NCBI GenBank assembly: GCA_036873135.1 | Contig: JAPTYO010000002.1 | Coordinates: 34,401,452-34,465,451, forward strand | Length of the DNA stretch: 64,000 nucleotides | Reading direction: 5' to 3' | DNA from: Clarkia xantiana subsp. parviflora | Taxonomy: Eukaryota; Streptophyta; Magnoliopsida; Myrtales; Onagraceae | Shown: one piece after another, positions 1 to 11,681 of the stretch | Layout: every line of letters starts with the position of its first letter | How positions within the stretch are numbered: the stretch's first letter is position 1 | The notes under the pieces: model-generated | Database searches by the model: none | The model's input: the letters and a program-made list of their open reading frames with translations, nothing else | What the model was told of the DNA's origin: nothing | Translations under genes and position numbers: made by a program

Positions 1-1095
1 ACGCAGAAATGACATCAGCTAGCTATACATATAATAACTAATAATACCGGCCTGTACTAATAATATGATATGAGTTACTTCACACGTAGTGGTACTAGTA
101 CAATGCAGTTGGTTGCACATGATTGATAATGGGTAGGTAGGTACGTACTTTGAGTTAAAGTTCTGAGCCTTGAATAACTCCTAAATATTGACATGCATGC
201 GGATGTAATTGTTGATGGTGTAGTTGTTAGTGTCATATGAACAAGGATATGAAGAAGTCCCACAACCACAAATGGAGGAGCTAGCTAGCTAGGTACGTAT
301 TAATTCAGTGGAGAGGCTTTAATTGATTCTTTCTTTCTTTCAGTAAAGTGGAATGGATTGGAAGCAAGTTTGGTGCTAATGAGGAATTAATGGATCGGAG
401 GTGCAGAAAGTAACGAATGCGAGAGAGTTTGATTGAAATGGTGAAGGGAATGAATTTCGACACATCATGTGCATGCCACATGGTTACTTATATAATGCAA
501 AAAAATCTGATAAATGACCAACAACAACTTAGATGATTCATCTGCATTTTTAACCCCTTACAGTATCCTTAGTAAATGCAAATAATTATGAGCGTAATAT
601 GTAAATAATAATAGATAGATGATTCATCCTTTCATATGATAAAATTAATAATTTTAGGATCTAACCATACTTGTGAAATACTTCGATTGGCTTAATGTGA
701 AATTTATTTAACGAATAAAGTCGAAGATGCAATATTGGTAAAGATAATGCAACTAAGCAATGGAAAGTAGACGAAACTTTTATTCTTATCACAATTAATT
801 GTTTCTTCCCATGTGGAGAAAAGTGGAGAAGATTGGGTTGTGCCCTTATCATCCACACCAAACCAAATTAAACCAAGTCCCTTTTAGAGGTCCTATAGCA
901 TATGACCTTGCCCTACCCTTCCTTATTCTTTCGGTTCATATATATATATAATAATATACTTGGACGTTCTTCCACCATTTTATTAGACAGCTAGCTATTG
1001 TTTTCCATTGCATGGATTTTAAAAGTCACTTGAGAAAATTTTAGTTTAATATATATATAGAGTGCATCTTATAAATTTCTCTAGTGGTAATACAT
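1..1095. other. AT-rich intergenic DNA, no gene recognised
   Basis: Low-complexity AT-rich sequence with short runs such as repeated GCTAGC near 280 and TATATA near 940. Only short ORFs without recognisable motifs occur. The last three bases before the CACTA element (CAT, 1093-1095) are the left copy of its target-site duplication. Confidence 0.7.
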
Positions 1096-1109
1096 CACTA
1101 CAAGAAAAT

Positions 1110-1345
1110 GGGTAAATAGCGACACTTGGATACGGCACTTTACCAAAAGTGTCGATATATTTTAAAAAAAATTCAAGTAACGGCACTATTTGTAGTGCCG
1201 TTGGTTTTTTTGGTTTACGGCACTTACAAAGTGTCATTATAAGCTTTCCACTTTTCTAGAAAGTGCCGATAGTTTTTGAACAACACTTTTGGAAGTGCCG
1301 TTTCCTTTTTTTTTTTTTTTAATATCGGCACTTATTATAAGTGCC
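1110..1345. repeat. left subterminal repeat array of the CACTA element
   Basis: Several direct and inverted copies of a GGCACTT-type motif, for example at 1133-1142, 1174-1200, 1218-1226 and 1326-1345. Paired copies form short hairpins. Arrays like this bind the transposase in the CACTA superfamily (family knowledge). The match to the right-hand array supports one element. Confidence 0.85.
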
Positions 1346-2616
1346 AGTAGTAAATTAATATTTTTTTTTTATAAAATTGCAAATGAATAACAAATAATAA
1401 TCAATATTAATAATAATAAATAACCTAAAAAGAGTAAAACCTATATTCTTTTTCTGTGGGACTTACATAGGCGTCTTTCCTTCCTATCACGGTGCCTCAC
1501 TATATTCAATTTCTTCCTCGTTCACATTCCGGCAGTACAGAACCCTAGCTCTCCATCTGTTTCAAGAGTAAGCTTTCTCCATCCTTCGGTGCAGTATTGA
1601 TCGCGATTTCGCTTTCCGTCTATGTATAGTTTCTTAGCTGTAGATTTTTCTAAATTTGTGCATGCAATCTTTCAACGAAGAAGTCGAAGATTTGAGTGAT
1701 ATAAGTAACTGGAGACCTGATACCTCTGTTCGGCAACAACTCTGCCTTGACCTTCAAATCCAAGAGCACCACGGCGACGCCGGTGCCACTCAAAGTCTCC
1801 TAATCTGGTAAGGCTTATGCTGCCTCTCTGAGATTCAATTGATTAACCTTTTTATTTCTTCTGCTCATTCGTAATAGTTTCTACTGAAAATCGTGATTTA
1901 TTCTCTTGCTTGTTTGATTTTGGAGAATTGCTTCTGTTTTTTTAGAATCAATTCATTTTGGAGATCTTTGTGGTGAATGGCGATTCATTCCTTCATTGTA
2001 AATTGATTGCTTCTGTGATCTAACATTATTATAAAAGTGTTTATAATTGAAGTTTGTTATTGATCTGCACTAAACTCGTGGATTGTGGTGTATATGACTT
2101 CATGACATCTAGAATTTAAATGGATAAGCATATAGACTTGAGGCTCGATATAAATAACATGAGCCATGAGGGATTACTCTTTACTTATTTCACTCTTTTG
2201 AGAGATTTTGCTTTCTACTAATTGGGTTTACCCTTTCTTTCAACTGATGTTGATCTACTTCTATGGGACATTGTCAATAGGTAAGTTAATACATCATTTT
2301 GTATATTTGCAACTGTTCTTGGTTCTCTTGTTTATCTTAACCAAAGTTGATTCACTCAATTTGACTGATTTATGTCTACCTTAATTCTATGATGGGATGA
2401 AAGAATGGAGTTGCTGCAAAAAGAGAAGTCACAACTTTAGCATATTTATGGAGATTACTTGGTATGTATGATGTTCTAGAAAGAATGCCTGTTTATGCTC
2501 ATTCCCTCTGGAAAGAATGACTTGAATAAACTTTGACAAAATTGAGTGATGACTAACACACCATCTCTTTCATTCATCCAGTTAGTGAAGTTATATTGTG
2601 ATGTGTGGATATCAAT

Positions 2617-2700
2617 CACTACAGGAAAATATGATATTACCGACACATAGCTGCGGCACTACTGAAAAACTGTCGAATTTTTTTTAAAAAAAAAATCACG
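2617..2700 (+). mobile_element. second CACTA terminus inside the element (nested remnant)
   Basis: CACTACAGGAAAATA starts at 2617 and is followed by CGGCACTACT, the layout of a CACTA end plus subterminal motif. No matching opposite terminus (TAGTG preceded by a T-rich stretch) was found nearby other than the outer one at 5214. It is therefore either the left end of a truncated nested copy or an internal duplication of the terminus. Confidence 0.55.
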
Positions 2701-3344
2701 CGAAGAGGGTTGTTTCAGAGTATCCAATTGTCCAAATTGTATAAATTATCAAATAAAGAGAGCCAACTGATGAGTATTTTAAACTTGTAGGTGAGGAAGA
2801 AACTTGGAATCTCGCAAATGACGTAAAAGTAGTCATTCTAAATGTTGGTTGCAAGGTAGTTTTCATCTTCTTTACATATTATTAAACCTTGGTTTGCTAG
2901 ATTCCACCCCTATTTGTCCTCAATTAATCCTTATATTCTGTGTTGCTCTCTTTCATGTAGCAATCAGGCTGGAAATTTGAGGAACGGTACTTGCCTTCTG
3001 GGTGGCTGTGTCTGGTACCTCCATATAATCTCTAAATATTATGAATCAATGATGTCTCCAAAAAAGAAAAATATTTGCACTGAAAATATTTTCATGTTTA
3101 ATTATACTTTCTTTAGGTCTGTAGTGCTTCAGAAAGTGAAGACCTTCCACAATCTTTTGTCAAGCTTAGAAAAAATTCACACACACTAGATGTAATTGCA
3201 GCCTTTGACTGCATGCTTGGTTACTATGAAATTTCTTTATGGAGTTTGAGATACTCTAGTCAGTTCACTATAAATTATCCTTTTTTTTTTTTTTTTTTTT
3301 TTTTTTCCATTTTTCCATTTTATTCTCGTCCATTTTTCCATTTC

Positions 3345-3456
3345 CCCACTTATATAATTTTATAAATAAGTCTCTTACCTCAAGTTCATATAGACAAGTC
3401 ATCATTAACTATGCTCGTTAACTGTATTATCAAGGAGGGGTGGAAACGATTCGAAG
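3345..3456 (+). repeat. 112-bp direct repeat, copy 1
   Basis: The segment from CCCACTTATATAATTTT to ACGATTCGAAG recurs almost unchanged at 3608-3719, an offset of 263 bp. The two copies differ by only a few bases. This is a recent local duplication inside the CACTA interior. Confidence 0.85.
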
Positions 3457-3607
3457 GAAAAATTGGATATGGAACTGTCAACGAGGTCCTTGCATTTAAG
3501 TTTTTATTTGTCTTTGTACGTCGAGATTATTTCAATGAAGAGTCTTTCCTGAGGAATATGCTTGAGGTACTATATTTTCTTCCCTTTTGAATATTTTGTG
3601 TTTAATT

Positions 3608-3719
3608 CCCACTTATATAATTTTATAAATAAGTCTCTTGGCTCAAGTTCATATAGACAAGTCATCATTAACTATGCTCGTTAACTGTATTATCAAGGAG
3701 GGGTGGAAACGATTCGAAG
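3608..3719 (+). repeat. 112-bp direct repeat, copy 2
   Basis: Second copy of the segment at 3345-3456, offset by 263 bp. Both copies end in GGAAACGATTCGAAG. The sequence following each copy differs. Confidence 0.85.
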
Positions 3720-4769
3720 AGATTTACTCTTTGGTCACTGGAAACCTTACCCCGAACGTGCAGTTAGTCTGAAGCCATGCTACGAAGCAGGGATAAATGG
3801 TGGACAGGTACCATTCAAACTTCTGATATTTTCATTTTAAATAAAATATTGAGCCCTAGGTCTCCATCGCGATTGAACCAATGTTTCCATCGCAATTGAA
3901 CCTAAGTCTCCGTTGTCCTCAGCTCCCATCGTGAAAGAGAACATGATTGATAGTGTTTGTTTTCTATTTTTGTTGGATTCATCATTGTGCAAAGGTATGG
4001 AAAATCTAACAGTGATAAATAATTAAATATAGTGCAATGTGACATGATTGATATAGTTATTCAATGCATTGTTACGTTTCCATGAATGTTTCCATGCATT
4101 CATTTCCTTATAATTTACTTGAGCACTGTTAATTTTCGATGTACAATTTACTTTGGTTTGTTTTGGACTATACTTGTTTATTTGCGATTCCTTAGATTAG
4201 TCTTGATGTTCTTCCTTGGTATCTATGATTCAGACCCTTGTAAGAGATCATGTTTGTCTTGAAGGTTCTAATATCCCTCGTGAAGGTTCACCAGAATTTG
4301 GTACTCTCTAAATCTCTCTAGGTTTATATTTGAATTTGGCATGCCTATTGAATTAATCGTTTTCAGCTCTTGTTTGACCTTGAATAGCATAAAAGGAATA
4401 TGAGCTAAAAGATTATTGATGGTTTTTTTTTTATAAGATATTGATGGTTGGCATGAAATATCCCTCTGAATTGTGAGTTGCACGATTTGGAAAATTCTTG
4501 GAAGTAGTTTATTAAGTTAAACTTAGTTTAATGTTTAATTAATAATCTGTCATTTGTTGTCTTCTCTAAATTAGAACAGGTCGGGCTTAGGGAGGATGGA
4601 TTTGGAAAGACTTGCTTATGCGCTTTGTGAGGATGACTATACTTAATCTCTTATTCCCTCTGCTCTTTGAATTTTTGGCTTACACAGAACATGTTGAATT
4701 AATTAGCTCAAACTTTTTTACTGTATGTATAGATATAGGGTGCTCATAAGTGACAAATTATAATATATT

Positions 4770-4838
4770 ATTATATTTATCTATATTATATATATATATA
4801 TATATGTATTATTGTGTTTGTGATTTATATTTATTGTG

Positions 4839-4870
<32 letters not shown>
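4770..4870. repeat. TA-rich microsatellite
   Basis: Two long (TA)n tracts, at about 4788-4806 and 4840-4868, just inside the right subterminal array of the CACTA element. Confidence 0.85.
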
Positions 4871-4874
<4 letters not shown>

Positions 4875-4892
4875 TTTAATAAAATAAATATG

Positions 4893-5195
4893 ATAGCGGC
4901 ACTTTAAAAGTGCCGCTAGTGTGAACATACCGGCACTTTTATAAGTGCCGATGGTGTGAAAATACCGGCACTTTTATAAGTGCCGACAGTGTGAACATAC
5001 CAGCATTTTTGTAAGTGCCGATGGTGTGAACATAGCGGCACTACTCTTAAGTGTCGTTATCTAGTGTGTACGGCACCATAGAAAGTGCCGTCAAAATCTA
5101 GCGACACTGCATTCCTCGACATTTATGGATAGTGCCGCTACTCAAGTAGTGGCATTAGAAAAGTGCCGTAATTTGACATAAAAAGTGCCGTCAAA
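4893..5195. repeat. right subterminal repeat array of the CACTA element
   Basis: A dense series of GGCACTT...AAGTGCCG units, including a roughly 40-bp direct repeat of the type CCGGCACTTTTATAAGTGCC near 4929-5030. Same motif as the left array at 1110-1345. Confidence 0.88.
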
Positions 5196-5217
5196 TGCCC
5201 TTTTTATTGTAGTGCAT

Positions 5218-5975
5218 TAATTCATTGCTAACTCACACCATAACGTCGGCTACTATATATATACATAAAACATGTGGCTTCTAATTGTTTGGATAGATGA
5301 TTATTTATTGCCAACCAAATGGACCATCCATATATTGTCTCCTTGATCCGACCTTAGACATTAGAATCGTAAATTACAATCCATATATATATATATATAG
5401 TTCATCCAATAATGCTCGCTCTTGTGTGTAGTCGTCTTTTCTTTGCCTGGTTTGTTGGACCTAGCTGTCCATTAGATAACACACAAAGCCACTTTGAACA
5501 AAATGTTGATGCCACGAAGCTGATGTTAGCAAGGTATGTCGACAAATTATTATGATACTCATAGCTACTAGTAAATAAACATATAACCTACAACTTGCTG
5601 ATCTGTTGCTTTCAATCATACATTTTTGTGTGTATAGTGGAATTTAAAGTCAGGGTTTGGGATGATCGAAGTACTAACGATATAATTTATACGATTTTTT
5701 AAAAAAGATACATACTTTTTCGTTTGAAACTATTAGACTATTTTTAGTATATATATATATTATCAGTTAATCATTTATTACAAATTTATGTGATGTTGAA
5801 GTGGTGCTAGTTTAGCACACAATATGACTACTTAAAAAATATTATTAGCAGAAAAACAGATAAACAATTGCACCATACTCTAACATAATATTCATTAGAC
5901 ACATAAAAATTCTTGATGTATCATCTGATCATATGTATCAAACTTTAAAGGTGAGTAATTGGGCATAACCCTAAT
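5218..5975. other. AT-rich spacer, no gene recognised
   Basis: AT-rich with short TA microsatellites near 5260, 5385 and 5745. No ORF or element signature seen. Confidence 0.65.
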
Positions 5976-6101
5976 TGTTAAATATATTCTGTAATTATGT
6001 TAAATATTATGTAATTATTATTTTCCTAATTTAGCTTATTGTATTGCTATATATTCATGTAATATTATTCAGAGTAATATACTGAATTTACAAAGTTTAC
6101 A
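5976..6101 (+). repeat. candidate short 5' LTR of copia A
   Basis: Starts TGTTAAATATATTC and ends ...AAGTTTACA, immediately before the primer-binding motif TGGTATCAAAGC. At 126 bp it would be a short LTR. The downstream copy is absent, so the left boundary rests only on the TG dinucleotide and is uncertain. Confidence 0.45.
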
Positions 6102-6114
6102 TGGTATCAAAGCG
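6102..6114 (+). other. primer binding site (tRNA-Met-initiator type), copia A
   Basis: TGGTATCAAAGC differs by one base from TGGTATCAGAGC, the usual plant copia primer site complementary to the 3' end of initiator tRNA-Met. It directly follows the candidate LTR. Confidence 0.75.
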
Positions 6115-6834
6115 AGGTTAGCTCTCGTTATCTTGCTTCAGTTGCTTACCTGTTAACTGGTCGTCCTGTCCGACAACGGCCTCAGTCTGACCAGTTTTAA
6201 GTCTGCTCTGTCTGTCTGTTGCTCTGCTCTCTGTCCGGGCAACATTACCATTACGTTCTGCTGGTTTGTTGTCGCTGACTGCTCCCGTCCGAGCGCTTGA
6301 TTCTGCTGAAATCTGTTGCAACCTCTGCTGCCAGCATCTGATGTGGCTGCTGGGATCACCTCAAGTCCATCGATTTTGGTGTGGCTGCTGGGATCTGCTT
6401 CCATCGATTCCGCTCCCGTGCTGCCTGTCTCTGCTGCTGCTTAGCTCGGAATCTCCAGTCGACCTCCCCATCTAAAATCTCGTCGGCCGCCCTGCTTCAG
6501 CATCACTCGGAATCTCCCGTCCAACTCACCACCGAAATTCTGTCGCTGGTCTGCCGTGATGTCGCCGGTGGATTGTCGATTTTAGGTTTGTTTCATCGTG
6601 ATATCATCTGCTCTGGTATTAGGTTTAAAAAAAATAATTGCGGCGCTGCTCTTTTAATTGGATTCACATTCACTGTTTGCTGGTCAGTCCGGTTTATTTT
6701 GCTAATTTGGTCCGGTCTGGTTCAGCACATTCTCTGGTTCAACTTGGTTCGTTTGCTGGATCTGTTGCTAATCGTATTGGTGTATATTCCATTATCTTGA
6801 TGGTGAACAATCAATATTAGTAGCAAAATCTTAC
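6115..6834 (+). other. leader region of copia A without gag
   Basis: CT-rich leader between primer site and protease ORF, with many CTGCTG and TCTGTCTG stretches. Capsid (UBN2-type) or zinc-knuckle coding sequence is not visible here, so most of gag has probably been deleted. Confidence 0.5.
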
Positions 6835-9800
6835 ATGGGTAAGAGCACAAGTCAATCAATTGTTAATCAATCAGTCAGCAACCACACTAATGCAGATGAA
6901 GTTGATATGATTATTCAGCGACTTGCGCAGTTGGGCTTCTCTCGTGTCAATATGACACCTCAACTGCAAACTCCAACGGTTATTATTAACTCCTCAGGTA
7001 TGACTTCCAACTGTTTATTAACATCAAAATCATCATGGATTGTTGATTTAGGTGCTACTGATCACATGACTGGTAACAAAGGTTTACTGTCAGGACTTAA
7101 ACCTACCTCACAACCACCTGTTCAAATAGCCAATGGCACTACCTGTCATATAGAAGGAACAGGATCCGCCCAGATTTCACCACATATGCCTTTATCATCT
7201 GTCTTATATGTTCCCTCTTTTCCTGAAGATCTTTTATCTGTGAGCAAACTAATGGAACAATTGTATTGCTCAGTTACCTTCACTCATACTAAATGCATTT
7301 TTCAGGAATTGGGGACTAACAAGTTGATTGGAACTGCATATAAGCACAACGGTTTGTATTATCTGGAGAGCTCACATCAACGAGTTGCGTACAGGAGCAC
7401 TAGTAGTGCTAAGGAGGTTCATTATCAGTTGGGGCATCCATCTCTACAGGTTCTAAAAACGCTTTGTCCTGAATTTCATTCTATCTCTGAATTAGTTTGT
7501 GAGTCATGTATCTAGGGAAAGCATATTCGTGCTTCCCATCCACCTAGGATCATTCGTCGGTCTGCTGGTATCTTTGTCACTTTTGTTGACGATTTCTCTC
7601 GTGCAACTTGGATGTTTGTCATCAAATCTAGACAAGAGGTGTTCGCAAAATTTTCGACATTTTGTTCCTTTGTGAAAAATCAGTTTGGCACTACCATTAA
7701 AACTCTTCGTAGTGACAATGCAAAAGAATATTTCGCAACTGAATTTATACAATACATGAGTGATAATGGCATAATCCATGAATCATCATGTGCATATACA
7801 CCTCAACAAAATGGAGTGGATGAACGAAAGAACAGACACATACTTGAGGTGGCTCACACTATGATGATACATGGTCATGTCCCTCATCGTTTCTGGGCTG
7901 ATGCAGTTCTAACTGCATGTTATCTGATAAACCGTATGCCCTCTCTGTTCTTGATGGTGCAATACCTTGTAATATCATCTTTCCGTGTGCATCTTTGTTT
8001 CCAGTTTCACCAAAAATCTTTGGTTGTACATGTTATGTGTACGACAATCGACCAGGTCGTACAAAACTTGATCCAAAGTCTGTTCGTTGTGTTTTTATTG
8101 GCTATTCTGGAACTCAAAAAGGTTATCGTTGTTATAGCCCAACTCTTAAAAGATACTTTGTCTCATCTGATGTTGTCTTTATGGAATTTGTACCATTTTT
8201 CCTTAAATCTGAACCTAATTTGTCTAGTAATCATCCTCCGATCATGACTGTTCTGACATATCCTGAAGTACAAGTCCGCTCTCCTACACTCGAGACTGAT
8301 AATGTACCTCTTAAGTCCCTATTACTCAGGTATATACTCGAAGAGATAAGACGCTTCCTGTTAATACTAACTCTGTTCAGACCATGCAGGATCATGAGAC
8401 TCGTGCAACACCCGTTCCAACCACTACCTGAATCTCCACCATCATCTACACAACCAATAGATCCTATACCAACGCCCAAACATGACTCTACCTCTGATAT
8501 TGACCTTCCCATTGCCCTTCGAACAAGCTCCCGCCACTGCCCCAGTACCAGATATCCCCTAGATAGCTTATGTTCCTATGCAGCCCTATCTACAGAACAT
8601 CGTGCCTTTAAAACCAGTCTTGACAGTTACTCTGTTCCTAGAAATGTGACAGAAGCCCTGGCCAATCCAGGGTGGTTTAGTGCTATGCAGGAGGAAATGT
8701 CAGCTCTCTGGAACAATCAGACTTGGGATTTTTGTCCTCTTCCTCCTGGCAAAAAGGCAGTTGGTTGTAAATGGGTCTTTACGATCAAGGTACATCCTGA
8801 TGGGTCGCTGCATCGTCTTAAAGCTCGCTTGGTTGCAAAGGGATACTCTCAGGAATATGGCATTGACTATGATGAGATGTTTTCTCCTGTTGCTAAAATG
8901 GCATCTGTCCGAATCTGTCTTTCTCTAGCTGCCATCCGTCACTAGCCGCTGCACCAATTGGATGTCAAGAATGCATTTCTCAATGGCATTCTTGAGGAGG
9001 AGGTTTACACGACTCAACCACTTGGGTTTGTTGTTCAGGAGGAGTCTTCCAAAGTCTGTCGTTTGCGAAAATCTATGTATGGTCTGAAACAATCCCCCAG
9101 AGCTTGGTTCGGGCATTTCTCTCAAGCACTTAGTCAGTTCGGCATGACCAGGAGTGCTAATGACCATTCTGTATTTTATAGACACCTGAAAGGGAAGACG
9201 ACAATCCTAGTCGCGTATGTTGATGACCTGATTATCATCGGTGATGATGTGGAGGGGATCTCGGCATTGAAGGAGTTTTTGAGTCAGCAATTTCAGATCA
9301 CAGACCTTAGTAAACTCAAGTAATTTCTTGGCATTGAAGTATCACGATCTCCTGGAAATATACTTATTTGCTAAAGAAAATATGTTCTTGATATGCTTTC
9401 CGAGTGCGGGCTTCTTGGATGCAAACCGATTGATTCACCAATGATTCCTAAGACCAAACTCATGCCTGATGATGGAGAACCCCTACATGATCCAGAAAAA
9501 TACTGAAGATTAGTTGGGAAGCTAAATTATCTGACAGTTACTCAACCAGACATTTCTTTTCCAGTAAGTGTAGTGAGCCAATTCATGTCAGCCCCGCACA
9601 CAACACACTGGGATGCAGCCATTCGAATTCTTAGATATCTCAAGGGATATCCAGGGAAAGGAATCTTATATTCTGACCAGGGGCATAATAGGATCGCAAC
9701 GTTCACTGATGCTGATTGGGCAGGTTGTCCTACTAGTCGACGGTCAACTACTGGATATTGTGTCTTCTTCGGTGGTAACCTTATATCATTGAAGAGTAAC

Positions 9801-10060
9801 AAGAAAACAGTTGTATCTCGATCCAGTGCATAATCAGAGTACCGTGCAATGGCAATCACAGCTTGCGAGCTAGTCTGGACGAAACATTTAATCAGCGAGT
9901 TGGGTATTTTCTATAATGATTTGATGAGGCTACATTGTGACAACCAATCTGCCATGCATATTGCAAAGAATAAGGTCTTCCACGAGAGGACTAAACACAT
10001 TGAGGTAGACTGTCACCTGATTCGAGACCTTGTCATGGGAATATACACTTGTCCCCTGAG
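6835..10060 (+). pseudogene. copia A pol polyprotein (protease-integrase-RT-RNase H), broken
   Basis: The protease motif reads WIVDLGATDHMTG near 7036-7075, where the family has D-S-G-A, so the active-site serine is leucine. A GAG-pre-integrase segment (YQLGHPSLQVL, ESC) runs into a TAG at 7513. The first catalytic aspartate region of integrase is deleted between about 7550 and 7590, while TFVDDFSR, LRSDNAKEY and TPQQNGVDERKNR remain. A frameshift lies near 7930. The RT shows KARLVAKGYSQ, QLDVKNAFLNG and AYVDDLII (about 9216-9240). Further stops interrupt RT and RNase H near 8943, 9321, 9373, 9504 and 9831, several explicable as C-to-T or G-to-A changes (for example W to TAG at 8943). RNase H runs to HIEVDCHLIRDLV. 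This copy cannot make a working polyprotein. Confidence 0.9.
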
Positions 10061-10067
10061 TGTTTGA

Positions 10068-11072
10068 TGGGGTGTGACGGGGTGTGATCACGCATGATGC
10101 GTATGCATGAATGTTGAGGATGTAGCCGCATGTGATAATTTACTTAAGTAGCTAGCATGAGTTCCAGGGAACATTAGACGCATGACGTGTATACATGATG
10201 AGTGGTTTGTTTCATGGACGTGGCCTGCGTATGATGATTTACTTATGTAGTAGAATTATGTATGCATGCATGAATCCTCGAAACGTTTTTAAAAGGGCCT
10301 TGGAAAAGCCAAGATCGGGTGTATGTAAAAACTCTCCGTTCCGGTGAAAATGATTAAACCGTTTTAAAAGACCGATATATTAGAAAGAAGACGTTGGTAA
10401 TGTGAACTCTTTCATGACCCCCTTCCCTAGGTTTACTGGCGGTCGGTTGGTTAGATGTCTGAGGAATCATTACTTTTCGCCTTCTATCTCATAGATATCC
10501 TATGTATGCAATTATTTTTCGAAAATGTTATTGTCTCCCTGATTATGAATAATTATCAATGTATGAATATGGCTGATAGAATGCATCTCTAAATTCCTCG
10601 CAATTTTGATGGTATGTGATATGATGAATCACCAGCCGATACAAATTTTCATTTGCATTTAAGACCCTTTTCGGGTTATACTCATTGATTTCCCATAAAT
10701 CGAGAAGAAGTATGCTTCAAAAGCTATCACAATCTCGTAAAGAATCAACTAATGCATAAGGTGAAAACCCTAATGCGTAATTCAAAGGTGGACGAAACCT
10801 TTGAAAATGAGTATGCAATGAAAAAGGATATTGTCTGTCAAACGACTATCCTATTATACACCTCTAACGATAAGATTGGCGGAACATTTATTTTTAAGCG
10901 TACACTTCAAGGACATAGTTTGAAACATGGTGTATGATGTTGACTTCCACTCATGTAGAACTTTGTTCCTACAATATCGGTTGACACGACACAATATGAG
11001 CTGTAAACTGGCAATGAGACAGATCTTACCAAAATGCGACCTTATGGTTGCAGAGCAAACATATATAGTACC
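10068..11072 (+). mobile_element. left part of copia copy C (leader and post-gag non-coding)
   Basis: 10100-10600 matches the leader of copy B (13300-13800): both share GTTGAGGATGTAGCCGCAT, AAAGCCAAGATCGGGT and GACTGAGGAATCATTA-type blocks. 10660-11060 matches the non-coding stretch after gag in B (15240-15700), including GCATAAGGTGAAAACC. The gag segment that should lie between is missing. The piece ends with GTACC, the target duplication of copy B, and resumes at 31149. Confidence 0.75.
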
Positions 11073-11667
11073 TGGAAGCATATGGTGATGGGCGCCGTAA
11101 TTGGTAGCCCATAATATGTATAGTTTACCTAAGGAAATTAGGTAAATATCACATGAGGGTAATTGGGCTAGACCCAAATCCCAATTGACATGAGAGGGCC
11201 AAATTATGGGCCTCCCCTATGCATGGCCGGCCGAAATACCTAGTGTGGGCAAAGTGTTTGTCCACTTTGCTCCTCCTATAAATACATGGTGTTAGGGGAT
11301 TTTTAGGGTTAATCACTATTTCCTCATTAGAGTGTTTTAGATAGAAAAACCTTCCACCCCACACCTAGTTTTCAGCCGAACCTACCTTCACCAAGGGTGT
11401 GGCAATTTTCTTTCCAAGCAAACACTCTAGAGATCTGTCCCTGTGCCAAGAATCAATCATAGGCTTTGCTGTGGAGCTTGCACCGCGTAGGGCTTCTCTA
11501 ATTGAACCTCTACGGGTCCCGACCGGAGGATCGTGAACTTCCTCATAAGAAGATCTTGGGTCAACGGAGCATCATAAAGGTATGTGCGAATCTTCCGCTG
11601 CGTAATTTCGATTACTAGCATGTACTTTGTTTAAGTATCCGTAGTGATTACTAGCCGTAATCTAATA
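11073..11667 (+). repeat. 5' LTR of copia B (LTR-1)
   Basis: Starts TGGAAGCATATGGTGATGGG and ends ...CCGTAATCTAATA, where sister LTRs start TGTAAGC and end CTAACA. It contains CTCCTATAAATA (TATA box, 11277-11284). The 12-bp inverted repeat just upstream of the TATA box is partly deleted in this copy. Length 595 bp, very similar to LTR-2. Confidence 0.92.
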
Positions 11668-11668
11668 G

Positions 11669-11681
11669 TGGTATCAGAGCC
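11669..11681 (+). other. primer binding site of copia B
   Basis: TGGTATCAGAGCC one base after the 5' LTR is the canonical initiator-tRNA-Met primer site of plant copia elements. Confidence 0.9.

Larger units (their letters stand above)
1450..4700. other. CACTA interior with captured-looking plant sequence
   Basis: No transposase motif was found. Around 1500-1810 there is a CT-rich leader-like stretch followed by a short GC-richer reading segment that ends in a GT donor-like site near 1809. Around 3720-3808 a reading frame (beginning DLLFGHWKPYPERAVSLK) runs without stops to a GT-type donor. These could be fragments of a captured host gene, but I do not recognise the gene. A T-run lies at about 3282-3306. 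Confidence 0.35.
1096..5214. mobile_element. CACTA (En/Spm-type) DNA transposon, non-autonomous
   Basis: The element begins CACTACAAGAAAA at 1096 and ends with the inverted terminus TTTTTATTGTAGTG at 5201-5214. It is flanked by a perfect 3-bp target duplication CAT (1093-1095 and 5215-5217), as expected for CACTA elements. Both ends carry many subterminal copies of a short motif (CGGCACTT / AAGTGCCG) in both orientations, the usual transposase-binding array of this superfamily. At 4119 bp it is far shorter than autonomous members, and I see no transposase ORF. The interior (about 1450-4700) looks like intronic or exonic plant DNA, so capture of host sequence is possible. Orientation cannot be set without a transposase gene. 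Confidence 0.93.
5976..10067 (+). mobile_element. Ty1/copia retrotransposon A, decayed and 3'-truncated
   Basis: Domain order along the plus strand is protease, GAG-pre-integrase, integrase, reverse transcriptase, RNase H, which is diagnostic of Ty1/copia. A methionine-initiator-type primer binding site follows a short candidate 5' LTR. The copy breaks off within or just after RNase H (about 10035-10075), where sequence of a different copia family begins, and no 3' LTR of this copy is seen. The usual capsid and zinc-knuckle coding part of gag is missing between the leader and the protease. Confidence 0.85.

Noticed and set aside
1046..1237. Short ORF over the CACTA left end
   Set aside because: It crosses the transposon terminus and subterminal repeats and has no coding features.
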